This document shows, piece after piece, positions 35,315 through 43,789 of a stretch of 46,903 bases of DNA; the stretch's first letter is position 1, and every line of letters starts with the position of its first letter. The notes under the pieces were generated by a model that had not been told where the DNA came from, made no database searches, and was given only the letters and a program-made list of their open reading frames with translations. A program made the translations under genes and the position numbers. The stretch lies in NCBI GenBank assembly GCA_945861415.1, contig CAMAUV010000034.1, positions 1 through 46,903 on the forward strand, in the 5' to 3' direction. Source of the stretch: Akkermansia muciniphila (lineage in GTDB: Bacteria > Verrucomicrobiota > Verrucomicrobiia > Verrucomicrobiales > V1-33).

Positions 35315-35430
35315 AGGCGGGCCTTTCCATACAGGCGGGCGGCAGGCAACGGCGCAGGCAATTCTGTGGCGAAACGCCAGTGGACAAGTTGCCGAAACGC
35401 GCAAAAGAAGCACCCTTTCCCTACCACCGG

Positions 35431-36021
35431 ATGAATCTGCCCAACCAACTAACCGTGGCACGACTGATGCTGACCGTGTTTTTTGTCGCGGCCGCACTCA
35501 GCGGATTGTCGTGGGCCTATACCGCCGCCGTGCCCCTCTTCGGCATAGCGGCCTACACCGACTTTCTCGATGGGAAAATTGCCCGGCAGCGCGGCCTCAT
35601 CACCTCCTTCGGCCAGCTCATGGACCCACTCGCCGACAAGGTGCTCATGGTTTCCGCCTTCGTTGTCCTGCTGGATGCCGACCAGGCCACCATGCCCGCA
35701 TGGCTGGTCATTACCGTTGTGGCCCGCGAATTTCTCGTCACCGGGCTCCGGCTCATCGCCACCGCTCAGGGAGCGATCCTTTCCGCTGACAGGCTTGGAA
35801 AGCAGAAGACCATCTGGCAAATTATCTGCGCCAGCTACCTACTGGTCATGCACGCCAGCGCTGAGAGCCCCATGCAATGGGCCCGGCCGCTTTTTGATAT
35901 TCCCTTCGCCGGCAGCAAAACCATTATCCCTATCCTGCTCGCGCTCACTTTTGTTCTCACTCTCTGGTCCGGCGCAGCGTATCTTTGGAAAAACCGGGCC
36001 CTCGTGCTCAAAGAACTTTAA
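35431..36021 (+). CDS. pgsA: CDP-diacylglycerol--glycerol-3-phosphate 3-phosphatidyltransferase
   Basis: PgsA makes phosphatidylglycerol phosphate, the committed step to phosphatidylglycerol and cardiolipin. The 196-residue membrane protein starts at the ATG at 35431 (MNLPNQLTVARLML). The CDP-alcohol phosphotransferase signature DG-x2-AR-x8-G-x3-D-x3-D is exact: DGKIARQRGLITSFGQLMDP then LADK. GKQKTIWQI supports PgsA over PssA. Membrane segments follow. A start at 35380 adds 17 residues that are not membrane-like and is less likely. It leads the group pgsA, yceD, rpmF on the plus strand, with 15 and 30 bases between genes. Confidence 0.93.
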   Translation: MNLPNQLTVARLMLTVFFVAAALSGLSWAYTAAVPLFGIAAYTDFLDGKIARQRGLITSFGQLMDPLADKVLMVSAFVVLLDADQATMPAWLVITVVAREFLVTGLRLIATAQGAILSADRLGKQKTIWQIICASYLLVMHASAESPMQWARPLFDIPFAGSKTIIPILLALTFVLTLWSGAAYLWKNRALVLKEL

Positions 36022-36036
36022 CCGCTCTTCCCGGTC

Positions 36037-36558
36037 ATGTTTCACAACATCCACCTCAACGAACTCCCCTCCGGAGGAAAGCTCTTCGAAGGAGAATTCC
36101 GCAACGATCTCTTCGACCTGAGCGGAGAGGAGGCCCCGCACTATATCGGCCCGGTTAAATTTTCTCTTAATGTCAGTATCGACGGCCCTTGGATCATCGT
36201 GGAGGGAAGCGTCACCGCACGGTTTGAACTTGAATGCGCACGCTGCGGTCAGTGGTTTCCCTATAGTATCGATCTCGACGAATACTACTCTCAGGAGCCC
36301 CGGGAAGGAGAGTCCACACTGGACTTGACAGCCCATATCCGCGAAGACATACTGCTCTCCCTTCCAGGCTACCCCCGCTGCGAGGAATCGAACGTTGAAG
36401 ACCGGACCTGCCCTGCGGCAGGTAAGTTCGCCAAGGATGCGGAATTTGTTCCGTTCCCCGAGGAAGAGACTGCCGAAGCCCCCAAGCGAACCGACATCTG
36501 GAATGTCCTCGATCAACTGCCCTCCACAGGCAGCGGACCGACAAAGTCCAAATCCTGA
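36037..36558 (+). CDS. yceD: YceD/DUF177 protein, 23S rRNA accumulation factor
   Basis: The 173-residue protein matches DUF177 (YceD): VEGSVTARFELECARCGQWF carries the conserved C-x-R-C pair (Cys near 68 and 71), and DLTAHIREDILLSLPGYPRC carries the conserved D-L/I...E-x-I-L-L-x-L-P phrase. A further cysteine pair (YPRCEESN, RTCPAAG) occurs as in the family. YceD is linked to 23S rRNA accumulation in E. coli and is nearly always encoded just upstream of rpmF, as here (30 bases). The C-terminal IWNVLDQLP is the common ending of the family. Start ATG, no Shine-Dalgarno motif. Confidence 0.9.
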   Translation: MFHNIHLNELPSGGKLFEGEFRNDLFDLSGEEAPHYIGPVKFSLNVSIDGPWIIVEGSVTARFELECARCGQWFPYSIDLDEYYSQEPREGESTLDLTAHIREDILLSLPGYPRCEESNVEDRTCPAAGKFAKDAEFVPFPEEETAEAPKRTDIWNVLDQLPSTGSGPTKSKS

Positions 36559-36588
36559 ATTTATTCACCAACTCACCTACTCAATCCC

Positions 36589-36774
36589 ATGGCAGTACCT
36601 AAGAGACGCTCCTCCCGCAGCAAACAAAAAATCCGTGCGATGTCCAAACGCTGGCTCGCTCCTCTTCTGAAAACCTGTCCGGATTGCGGCGCAGCCGTTC
36701 CTGGCCACATCGCCTGCCCGTCTTGCGGCACCTATCGCGGCCGCAAAGTCCTGAAGGCGGCCGAAATCGCCTAA
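36589..36774 (+). CDS. rpmF: 50S ribosomal protein L32
   Basis: The 61-residue product MAVPKRRSSRSKQKIRA... is a standard L32, with the zinc-type pairs CPDC and CPSC (TCPDCGAAVPGHIACPSCGTY), and a C-terminal GRKVLKAAE. L32 is a component of the large ribosomal subunit near the peptidyl-transferase region. The usual downstream plsX and fabH are absent; instead a strong intrinsic terminator starts 24 bases past the stop. Confidence 0.97.
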   Translation: MAVPKRRSSRSKQKIRAMSKRWLAPLLKTCPDCGAAVPGHIACPSCGTYRGRKVLKAAEIA

Positions 36775-36797
36775 CTTAGGTTTAAAGCAAAACTTCT

Positions 36798-36833
36798 AAA
36801 AACCGCCGGAGCGTCATACGCCCGGCGGTTTTT
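36798..36833 (+). terminator. Rho-independent terminator after rpmF
   Basis: AAAAACCGCCGG and CCGGCGGTTTTT form a perfect stem around a 12-base loop, with the T-run closing the structure, 24 bases after the rpmF stop. The A and T runs are symmetric, so it might also act on transcripts from the opposite strand (argS, ending at 37023). Confidence 0.9.
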
Positions 36834-37022
36834 CGTTATTCCGCAAGGTCCAAGCAACTTGTAGCCTTCATCCAACTCCTGAAAACTGGCCGAACGCTTT
36901 GAGCTTCAAAAACTGGCAGGTATGAGCTGTGCTCGTCCCACTTTGGGGGAAGCGGCGCGTGCCGGGGGGGCGGAGACCGTTCACCAACGCTCAAAGGCGC
37001 CCGGCTTTAAGGAGCTCCCACG

Positions 37023-38759
37023 CTACATCCGGTCCGTCACCGTAATCCCCATCAGGCCCAGTCCGGTCTTGAGAGTGCGGGAGGTAGCCTCGCAAAGCGC
37101 CAGCCGTGCATTGCGCGCCTCCGCCTCTGCGCGGATCACCGGGCAGGCCTCGAAGAACGAGTGGAAGGACCGGGCCAGTTCATAGAGGTAGCTGGCAAGC
37201 ACATTGGGGCGGAAGTCTTCGAGCACAGCGGGCACCGTCTCCGCGAACTGGCAAAGCCGTAGCGCCAGATCCAGTTCCTCCTTCTCGCTGAGCACATAGG
37301 GTCCATGGAAGACGGCGTCGCCCTCCAGCTTGCGGAAAATCCCCTGAGTGCGCACGTAGGCGTTCTGTAGATACGGAGCCGTATTTCCCTGGAAGGATAG
37401 CATCTTATCCCAAACGAACTTGTAGTCAGTCAGGCGGTGCTGACTGAGTTCCTGATATTTGACCGCACCAATGCCCACGGCGCGCGCGATCTGTTCCTTG
37501 TCGGATTTGCTCAGATCCGGGTTCTTTTCCTCTACGGTGGCGCGGGCACGCTCTTCCGCCTCATCCAGCACTTCCAGTAGGCCCACGCTTTCACCGCTGC
37601 GCGTCTTCATCATCTTACCGTCAGCGCCAAGGATGCTGCCGAACGCGATGTGATGCATCCCGGGATTCATGCCCCACTTCCTCACCGCATGGAAGAGCTG
37701 CTCGAAGTGAAGAGCCTGCGGCGCGCCCACCACATACCAGATTTCATCGGCACGCCACTGCTTGACACGATGCTCCACCGTAGCCATGTCAGTGGTGGCG
37801 TAGCCGAACCCGCCGTCGGACTTCCGGACCATGAACGGTGCTTTGTCAGCTAGTAACGGCACCTCATCAAAGAAGATGCACTGGGCGCCATCACTCTCAC
37901 GAGAAAGCCCTGCGGCCATGAGTTCCGCCACCAGCGAAGGCAACCGGTCATTGTAGTAACTCTCGCCCAGATAGTGGTCAAAACTGACATCCAGCTTGCC
38001 ATAGACACCGCTGAGTCCTTTCAGAGACACCTCGACACACTGCTGCCAGATGGCCCGGTTTTCGGCATCGCCGGCCTGCAGTTTCACCAACTCCGCCTTG
38101 CAGGCTTCACGCGTCGGGGTCGCGCCTCCCTGATCCTCCTCCGCCTTGCAGACCGAATTCACAGACTTGTAGAGCCGCAATAGCTCACGGATGGGATCAG
38201 CAGTCAGCGCAGCCTGATCCAGCGAGTGCTTCCAGCCATACAGCACCATGCCGAACTGGGTGCCCCAGTCACCGATGTGATTGTCCGTGAGGACCTTGTG
38301 CCCGAGAAACCGCGCGATCCGTGCCAGACAGTCACCGATAATGGTGCTGCGGATGTGCCCCACGTGCATTTGCTTGGCCACGTTGGGTGCAGAGAAGTCG
38401 ATTACGATGATCTTCGCCGCAGTGGCGGGGCTAACACCAAGTTTTTCATCCGCCAGCAAAGATTCGAGCCGCTGAGCCAGCGTCTCCGGAGTGATGCTGA
38501 AATTGATGAACCCCGGGCCAGCCACGGTTGGCGGCTTCGAGATGCCGGTGACGTCAATTTTTTCGGCAAGCTGAGTGGCCGCTGCACGCGGATTAGTTCC
38601 CAGCGATTTAGCCAGCAGCATCGCAGCATTTGTCTGATAGTCGCCAAAACGGGTATCGGCGGCGGGAGTGACCGTGGCGACAAAGCCATCCGGCAGCACC
38701 CAGCCAAGACCGGCAAGAGCTGCATTCACACGCCGCTGAAGAAGGGAAGGAAAGGTCAT
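37023..38759 (-). CDS. argS: Arginyl-tRNA synthetase
   Basis: ArgRS charges tRNA-Arg with arginine. The 578-residue protein starts at the ATG at 38759 (MTFPSLLQRRVNAALAG). The N-terminal Add1 domain (DTRFGDYQTNAAMLLAKSLG, GFINFSITPETLAQRLESLL) is followed by the class I signature APNVAKQMHVGHIRSTIIGD, where HVGH (132-135) replaces HIGH as usual in ArgRS, and GSILGADGKMMKTRSGES in the KMSKS region. The DALR anticodon domain closes it (LQNAYVRTQGIF, ASYLYELARSFHSFFEACPV). A start at 39005 would add 82 low-complexity residues and is rejected. It lies alone, 290 bases downstream of dnaG. Confidence 0.95.
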   Translation of the reverse strand: MTFPSLLQRRVNAALAGLGWVLPDGFVATVTPAADTRFGDYQTNAAMLLAKSLGTNPRAAATQLAEKIDVTGISKPPTVAGPGFINFSITPETLAQRLESLLADEKLGVSPATAAKIIVIDFSAPNVAKQMHVGHIRSTIIGDCLARIARFLGHKVLTDNHIGDWGTQFGMVLYGWKHSLDQAALTADPIRELLRLYKSVNSVCKAEEDQGGATPTREACKAELVKLQAGDAENRAIWQQCVEVSLKGLSGVYGKLDVSFDHYLGESYYNDRLPSLVAELMAAGLSRESDGAQCIFFDEVPLLADKAPFMVRKSDGGFGYATTDMATVEHRVKQWRADEIWYVVGAPQALHFEQLFHAVRKWGMNPGMHHIAFGSILGADGKMMKTRSGESVGLLEVLDEAEERARATVEEKNPDLSKSDKEQIARAVGIGAVKYQELSQHRLTDYKFVWDKMLSFQGNTAPYLQNAYVRTQGIFRKLEGDAVFHGPYVLSEKEELDLALRLCQFAETVPAVLEDFRPNVLASYLYELARSFHSFFEACPVIRAEAEARNARLALCEATSRTLKTGLGLMGITVTDRM

Positions 38760-39049
38760 AGGAGCGTTCACCACTGACTTGTCCCGCGCAGGGCGCAACC
38801 GGCACTGCGTTCCAGCGGGAATGAATTGAGCCCGTCGAGGCTTCCGCTTCTCTGCATCATTTGGCGCAGTTCGTGAAGCTTCCGCCCGCCCTTCCCAATC
38901 GGCCTCGCCCGCCTCAGAATTGCCGGCACGCAAATGCCTGCGGCAGCACTGGCCTGATGTTTCTCCGCCACGGGCGTGCAGAGGTCCTACTTTCTCCGTG
39001 GTCACTCCGGCGATCGCTGTCCGGAGGAAGCAGCGCAGGTGAGGAAAAA

Positions 39050-40906
39050 TTACGCAACTTGAACATCCCGCACTCGCTTTTGCAGCTCAAGGCATCTGCT
39101 TTGCATCGACATAATCTCCATGCTGATAGCGACGGCTGTATCGGGACCAACTCCGGGCTGCCGCTGCTGGGCTGTGAGTACATCGATGCGGGTCTTCAGC
39201 ATTTGCAGTTCGAGGCCTATGGCTGTGCGCTCTGCGGCTTCGGCCCCCCCGCCGGGTGAGTTGTCGTGCATGACACCGGTGATAGCCTGCTCGGCTTCCC
39301 CGCTCAATGAGCTGAGCCATGCCGCCACCGTCTCGGGCCGGGCGGGATCGATCCCTGAATGGAGAGCACTCTCCAGCAGTTCCCCGCCGGCATAGAGAGA
39401 CCATGGGAGCATGGCCTGCTGCTGCCTGAGCCATTCGTGGGCCTCCGGGCTGGTCAGCGCCATTTTCAATAGTTGACGCACGGCTGCATTGTCGATCTGG
39501 AATGGGGGGCTCTCCTCCACGGCGCTGCTTCCCTCGCGGGCGGCACGCATGGTGTCCCGTTCGTCCACCTGCTGTTGGGCCTTGAGCATAGCCCGCGCGT
39601 GGCCCGCCACCATGCGACGGAGTTCGTCAGTCGGGGCGGAGAGTCTGGCTGCGGCCCGGTTGATCGCGGCATCCTGCGCCATGCGGTCACGCAGTTTGGC
39701 GATTCCCGCCGTCACATCCGACAGGAGTTTCATCCGGTCGCTGAGTTTGTCCTGATCCAAAGACGGGAGCCGCTGCTCAATTTGCCAGTCGGTGAAATCC
39801 CTCGCTCCGTCCAGCAGTGCACGCAAAGCGTCCACTCCGTCCCGGCGAATCAGACTGTCAGGATCGTCCCCCTTTGGCAAGGCGGCGACACGCACGAACA
39901 ACCCCTCCCGGGCGAGTTCGGTATACTGGCTGAGCGCCGCTTTGGCACCCGCACTGTCGCCGTCTAGGCAGAGCACGACCTGTTCTGTATGCCGCTTCAG
40001 CAGGCGGGCGTGTTCGTGAGTGAAGGCCGTTCCCAGAGGAGCGACGATGTTCTCAATGCCCTGCTCGTAGCACATGATCATGTCAATCTGACCTTCGCAG
40101 ATGATGGCGGCCCCGGCTTTGTGAATTGCCCGCTTGCTCTTATCGAGCCCGAAGAAGGTCTCGCTCTTAGAGAAAATGGGCGTTGCCGGGGAATTCATAT
40201 ACTTCGCCGGCGAGGAATCGGCGTCGAGAATGCGCCCACTAAAAGCGATCACGTCGCCGTGGTCATTGCGGATTGGAAACATCACACGATGCTTGAACCG
40301 CACGTATCCGCCGCGCTTTGGGTCATTCTCATCCCGCGGCGAATAAATGCCGCCCAGCACCAGTTGTTCCTCCGTGTAGCGATGCTCCTGCATCCATTCC
40401 CGGTACATCCCGGCATCTGCCGGAGCGTAGCCAATGAGCCAACTTTTGGCGACATTGATGTTGAGCCCGCGCTTCCTCAGATAATCCCGCGCAGGAGCAG
40501 CCAATTCGTGGCGCAGTAGCAGCAGGTGAAACCACTGCGCGATGTCCCGATGCAGCGCCAGCAGCCTGACGCGCAGCGCCGTGCGCTCCTCCGACTCGCC
40601 GCCGCCGGCCTCCTCAATGAGTTTCACTCCGAACTTCGCCGCCAGTTTGCGCACGGCCTCGACGAAGGTGATGCTTTCGTAGTCGCGTACGAAGCCGATG
40701 ACACTACCGCCCTTTCCGCAGCCGAAGCAATGGTATGTATTCCGCGAGGGACTTACCGTAAACGACGGTGTCTTCTCCGCATGGAACGGACAGCACGCCT
40801 TGTATCCCCCTCCCATCCGCTTGAGCGGAAAGTACGAGCCGATCACGTCCACGATGTTGGCCGTGGCGATAACCTGCTGGATGGACTCCTCGGCGATTCT
40901 TCCCAT
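39050..40906 (-). CDS. dnaG: DNA primase
   Basis: DnaG makes RNA primers at the replication fork. The 618-residue protein has the CHC2 zinc finger (CCPFH...CFGCGKGG; Cys39, His42, Cys60, Cys63), the RNA polymerase core with YLRKRGLNINVAKSWLIGYAP, MFPIRNDHGDVIAFSGRIL and SSPAKYMNSPATPIFSKS, and a TOPRIM catalytic part (IICEGQIDMIM with Glu271; VLCLDGDSAG with Asp315 and Asp317). A helicase-binding C-terminal helical domain follows. Usual neighbours rpsU or rpoD are not present. It lies 21 bases behind the polyketide synthase gene on the same strand, so it may be read from that operon. Confidence 0.95.
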   Translation of the reverse strand: MGRIAEESIQQVIATANIVDVIGSYFPLKRMGGGYKACCPFHAEKTPSFTVSPSRNTYHCFGCGKGGSVIGFVRDYESITFVEAVRKLAAKFGVKLIEEAGGGESEERTALRVRLLALHRDIAQWFHLLLLRHELAAPARDYLRKRGLNINVAKSWLIGYAPADAGMYREWMQEHRYTEEQLVLGGIYSPRDENDPKRGGYVRFKHRVMFPIRNDHGDVIAFSGRILDADSSPAKYMNSPATPIFSKSETFFGLDKSKRAIHKAGAAIICEGQIDMIMCYEQGIENIVAPLGTAFTHEHARLLKRHTEQVVLCLDGDSAGAKAALSQYTELAREGLFVRVAALPKGDDPDSLIRRDGVDALRALLDGARDFTDWQIEQRLPSLDQDKLSDRMKLLSDVTAGIAKLRDRMAQDAAINRAAARLSAPTDELRRMVAGHARAMLKAQQQVDERDTMRAAREGSSAVEESPPFQIDNAAVRQLLKMALTSPEAHEWLRQQQAMLPWSLYAGGELLESALHSGIDPARPETVAAWLSSLSGEAEQAITGVMHDNSPGGGAEAAERTAIGLELQMLKTRIDVLTAQQRQPGVGPDTAVAISMEIMSMQSRCLELQKRVRDVQVA

Positions 40907-40927
40907 ACAGGAATGGAATGCACGACT

Positions 40928-41986
40928 CTACACCGCGCAAGCCCAGTCCAGACGGCAGGAATGCGCCGAAAACCCGGCCCCGAACGCAGTGAGCCAGAAG
41001 GGTCCAGTGGCACCCGCCTCCACCGCCCGCTCCAGAGAGAAGAGCACCGAGGGGCTGCTCATGTTTCCGCAGTCCCGCAGCACACTGGAAGTTTCTTCTA
41101 GCGGGGCATGTGGCAGGGCTTCGCGCAGGGCCGAAATGACGTCCCGCCCCCCGCTGTGGGCAATGACGTAACCGGGGTCCGCTCCGCTGGATGCATGCAG
41201 TCCGCACACCGCCTGTGCCGCGAGTCCGGGCACACTGCGGTGCAGTTGATTGCACAGCTTGCCCCCGGAATTCACGAAACGGATTCTTTCGCGATGTTCC
41301 GGATGATGAACTGAGCGAAATCCGCTAGCCTTGAGTCCCTTACCCCGGCCTTTCCAAATAGAGGCTGACGCGCCATCCCCGAACAAACACAAGCTGACCA
41401 AAACGCCCGGATCGTCATTCAGAAAAAAGGCCGCAGAGCAGACCTCCACGGCAATCACCGCAGCCGTAGCGCCCGGCTCGGCGGCGAGGAAATGGGAGGC
41501 TGCGCGCATGGCCGGAATAGCAGCACCACAACCGAGCCCCACGAGGTCATGCAGCACCGCGTCCGTACGCAGCCCAGCGATTTCCGCCACGTAACTGGAG
41601 GGCCCCGGGCAGAGATAACCGGTGCAACTGCACAAAAAAAGCGCGTCAATTTCCGCCGGCTTCACACCAGCGCGGGCCATGGCGTTCGCCAGCGCAGCAG
41701 CCGCAAGAGCGGGCGCCGCGGCTTCATAATTGCGGTTCAACTCCCCCGGATCGGAGGCAAAAAGGCGGTCCGGATCGGAAAAACAAAAGTGCCGCTTTTC
41801 GATCCCGCTCTCACCTCCCAGAACCCGCTCAACAATGTCACGCGACCGCTGGCGAAGACTGCCCCATGGCCGCGAGCCGCGAAAAACGCGCAGTGTATCC
41901 TCCTGCGTAAGCGAGGCTTGAGGAAGCGCGTGAGCGATAGATTGGAGGAGCATGTCGGAGATTACCGAAGCCGGTGAAAAAGCCAC
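40928..41986 (-). CDS. Type III polyketide synthase
   Basis: Type III PKSs (chalcone-synthase fold homodimers) extend an acyl-CoA starter with malonyl-CoA. The 352-residue protein shows the nucleophile in LHDLVGLGCGAAIPAMRAA (Cys153), His277 in YVIAHSGGRDVI, and Asn308 in LRDCGNMSSPSVLFSL, completing the Cys-His-Asn triad. The usual HPGG is HSGG here. Bacterial relatives make alkylresorcinols, alkylpyrones or tetrahydroxynaphthalene. Upstream genes encode a flavoprotein and a methyltransferase, as in the Streptomyces srs group that makes methylated alkyl quinols, so a phenolic or quinone lipid is a fair guess. Its start overlaps the flavoprotein stop by 25 bases. Confidence 0.92.
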   Translation of the reverse strand: MAFSPASVISDMLLQSIAHALPQASLTQEDTLRVFRGSRPWGSLRQRSRDIVERVLGGESGIEKRHFCFSDPDRLFASDPGELNRNYEAAAPALAAAALANAMARAGVKPAEIDALFLCSCTGYLCPGPSSYVAEIAGLRTDAVLHDLVGLGCGAAIPAMRAASHFLAAEPGATAAVIAVEVCSAAFFLNDDPGVLVSLCLFGDGASASIWKGRGKGLKASGFRSVHHPEHRERIRFVNSGGKLCNQLHRSVPGLAAQAVCGLHASSGADPGYVIAHSGGRDVISALREALPHAPLEETSSVLRDCGNMSSPSVLFSLERAVEAGATGPFWLTAFGAGFSAHSCRLDWACAV

Positions 41987-42981
41987 TCGAATGGCAACAC
42001 GCCTGAGCGTAATAGAAGTGGAGACAGTCGCCGCAACCCGGGCGCGATAAGGAAAGGCTGCACCTTAGGGGCGAGGGACATGCGGCGGGCAAATCGCCGC
42101 CGGATGGCCTCGCGGGTGCGGCGCACAACATCAGGCCATGGCATTTCTCCAAATGCCCACGCTGTGAGGAAGGGAGCTGCACACAGTGCGCTCTGCATGG
42201 CCATGCTCATGCCATTTCCCGTGAAGGGAGGGATCACTGCTGCACGATCGCCAAGCGTCAGCGATCCACCGCTCCCGGTCCGGTCCCAGCCGAGCGAGAG
42301 GTGCGAAATCCCAGTGACCGAAGCATCATCCACCTGCGCGTTTTCCAAACGCCTAGCCAGTGCGTCCAGTCCTACGCGGCGTAATGCGGCTGGCAGCGCT
42401 GAGGCGGCCCCGACACGGGCTGCCGCCGCAGCAGGCAACAGCGCGCAGACGTTCACCCGCCCACCCTCGACCGCGGTGAGACCCGCGTAGCCGCCATTGC
42501 CCAAATGCATTTCTAGGCCGCAAAACATCTGGAGGTCAGTGTAGTGTGCTTTAAGTCCAAGCCATCGCGCGGGTCCGCGGCGTCGGCCACATGTCAGCAC
42601 ATGGCCCTCTGCCGCGGCATCCACCGCACCTCGCTCTCCGCATTTCAACACGCCGCCGCGGGCAACTAAATCCGCGGCCATGTCGGCATCCAGTTTCCAG
42701 CGCGAGATGCCAATCGCGGGCGTCGGCAGTTCCCGGCGCCCCGCCAGTCGGTCACCGCAATACCACACGGTTTCCCGGTGCCGGGGCTGGCCTGCTACCA
42801 CCCCTTTCAACTCCAGCGCGTCGATTTCCCCTTCGGAAAGCCCATTGATGAACTCGCCGCAGACCCGGTGCCGGGGATAGGCACCCGCTTCGACCACAGT
42901 CACCGCCAAACTCTCACGGCGCAGCAACCGGGCTAGGGCCAGCCCGGCTAACCCGCCGCCAGTGATGTTAATTTCGCGCAT
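41962..42981 (-). CDS. FAD-dependent oxidoreductase (geranylgeranyl-reductase-like)
   Basis: The 339-residue protein starts at the ATG at 42981 (MREINITGGGLAGLALARLL), placing the dinucleotide-binding GGGLAG motif at residues 8-13 with the acidic VVEA strand end. A second FAD motif is LTLGDRAAVIPPFTGNGMSMAMQS, the typical G-D-A-A-x-x-x-P-x-x-G-x-G-M/I phrase of UbiH/PHBH-type monooxygenases and geranylgeranyl reductases. YPRHRVCGEFINGLSEGEI also fits this family. In srs-type clusters the flavoprotein hydroxylates the aromatic PKS product to a quinol or quinone; that role is inferred from context. It lies one base downstream of the methyltransferase and overlaps the synthase gene by 25 bases. 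Confidence 0.88.
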   Translation of the reverse strand: MREINITGGGLAGLALARLLRRESLAVTVVEAGAYPRHRVCGEFINGLSEGEIDALELKGVVAGQPRHRETVWYCGDRLAGRRELPTPAIGISRWKLDADMAADLVARGGVLKCGERGAVDAAAEGHVLTCGRRRGPARWLGLKAHYTDLQMFCGLEMHLGNGGYAGLTAVEGGRVNVCALLPAAAAARVGAASALPAALRRVGLDALARRLENAQVDDASVTGISHLSLGWDRTGSGGSLTLGDRAAVIPPFTGNGMSMAMQSALCAAPFLTAWAFGEMPWPDVVRRTREAIRRRFARRMSLAPKVQPFLIAPGLRRLSPLLLRSGVLPFEWLFHRLR

Positions 42982-42982
42982 A

Positions 42983-43633
42983 TTAGCCTTCCTTACGCTC
43001 GGCAAACATTCTGAGACTACCCCGAAATCCCGTATGCACCTGCCAATGCCAATCGCGCGGCGACAAGCCGAGCGCTGCCGGCAGTTCCTCACGGAGGAAT
43101 CCGGCGGACACGCTCACGTGGAGATCGTGTCGCGTCACCCGGTTGAGCATCGGCCCCAGCAACCTGCCCTGCCACTGGTGCAGCACCCGGCGCGCGGGTT
43201 CGCAAAATAGCAGGAGGCGCGCCCCAGACAGCAAGGCGCCCAGCTTCGACAGCTCCGGCTCTTCGAAGTGATGCAGGAATAAATTTGCCACGACAGAGGA
43301 GGCTGCCGCAACGGCAGCAGTCCCGCCGGATGAAAATAAATTTGCCTGCATCCACTTGGCTGGCCAATCCGGCGGCGCGGCGACCAAATCCAGCCCCGTC
43401 CATTTCGCCTGAAGGGATGGTATTTTTGCGAATACAGCGCGTCCCAATTCTCCGCCCCCCGCTCCCAGTTCCACCACTCGCCCGCCGCGGTGCCGGCCAG
43501 CCAACTCCCTAACCAACCAGCGGTGGTTTCCCATCAGCCAATTGAGCCGCCGGAGATCGGCACGGCTGGCAACGGCGTCCGGGTGGCCCGGAGGCAGAGA
43601 GTCCAAAATTTCCGGCTTTACGCGGCGTTTCAT
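42983..43633 (-). CDS. SAM-dependent methyltransferase of the type III PKS operon
   Basis: The 216-residue protein from the ATG at 43633 (MKRRVKPEILDSLPPGHPDA) has a Rossmann-type SAM site GRVVELGAGGGELGRAVF and a later acidic strand WTGLDLVAAPP, with a VVANLFLHHFEEPELSKLG phrase equivalent to the post-motif of class I methyltransferases. The opening DSLPPGHPDAVASRADLRRLNWLMGNHRWL resembles the start of small-molecule methyltransferases found beside bacterial type III PKSs. It probably O- or C-methylates the polyketide ring. A start at 43678 would add 15 basic residues. It is the first gene of the operon; the flavoprotein ATG lies one base beyond its stop. Confidence 0.85.
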   Translation of the reverse strand: MKRRVKPEILDSLPPGHPDAVASRADLRRLNWLMGNHRWLVRELAGRHRGGRVVELGAGGGELGRAVFAKIPSLQAKWTGLDLVAAPPDWPAKWMQANLFSSGGTAAVAAASSVVANLFLHHFEEPELSKLGALLSGARLLLFCEPARRVLHQWQGRLLGPMLNRVTRHDLHVSVSAGFLREELPAALGLSPRDWHWQVHTGFRGSLRMFAERKEG

Positions 43634-43725
43634 TTTTGCTTTTACGCGCACTCTCCGCGCGGTGATGCCATTCCGCAACGCGCCTTCCGGTCAATCCCGC
43701 AGGAAGGACTTCCGCGTGAGCGAAC

Positions 43726-43756
43726 AAAAAAAGGCAGCCCGGTGAGAGCTGCCTTT
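43726..43756 (-). terminator. Rho-independent terminator of the thioredoxin-fold gene
   Basis: On the minus strand AAAGGCAGC pairs with GCTGCCTTT around a nine-base loop and is followed by TTTT. It lies 34-64 bases after the stop at 43790, and separates that gene from the PKS operon that starts at 43633 on the same strand. Confidence 0.85.
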
Positions 43757-43789
43757 CTCGATTGGATATCTAGAGGGCTTTTGGAGACG

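Noticed and set aside
37023..39005. Longer argS start at 39005
   Set aside because: The added 82 residues are low-complexity and the standard ArgRS N-terminus begins at 38759.
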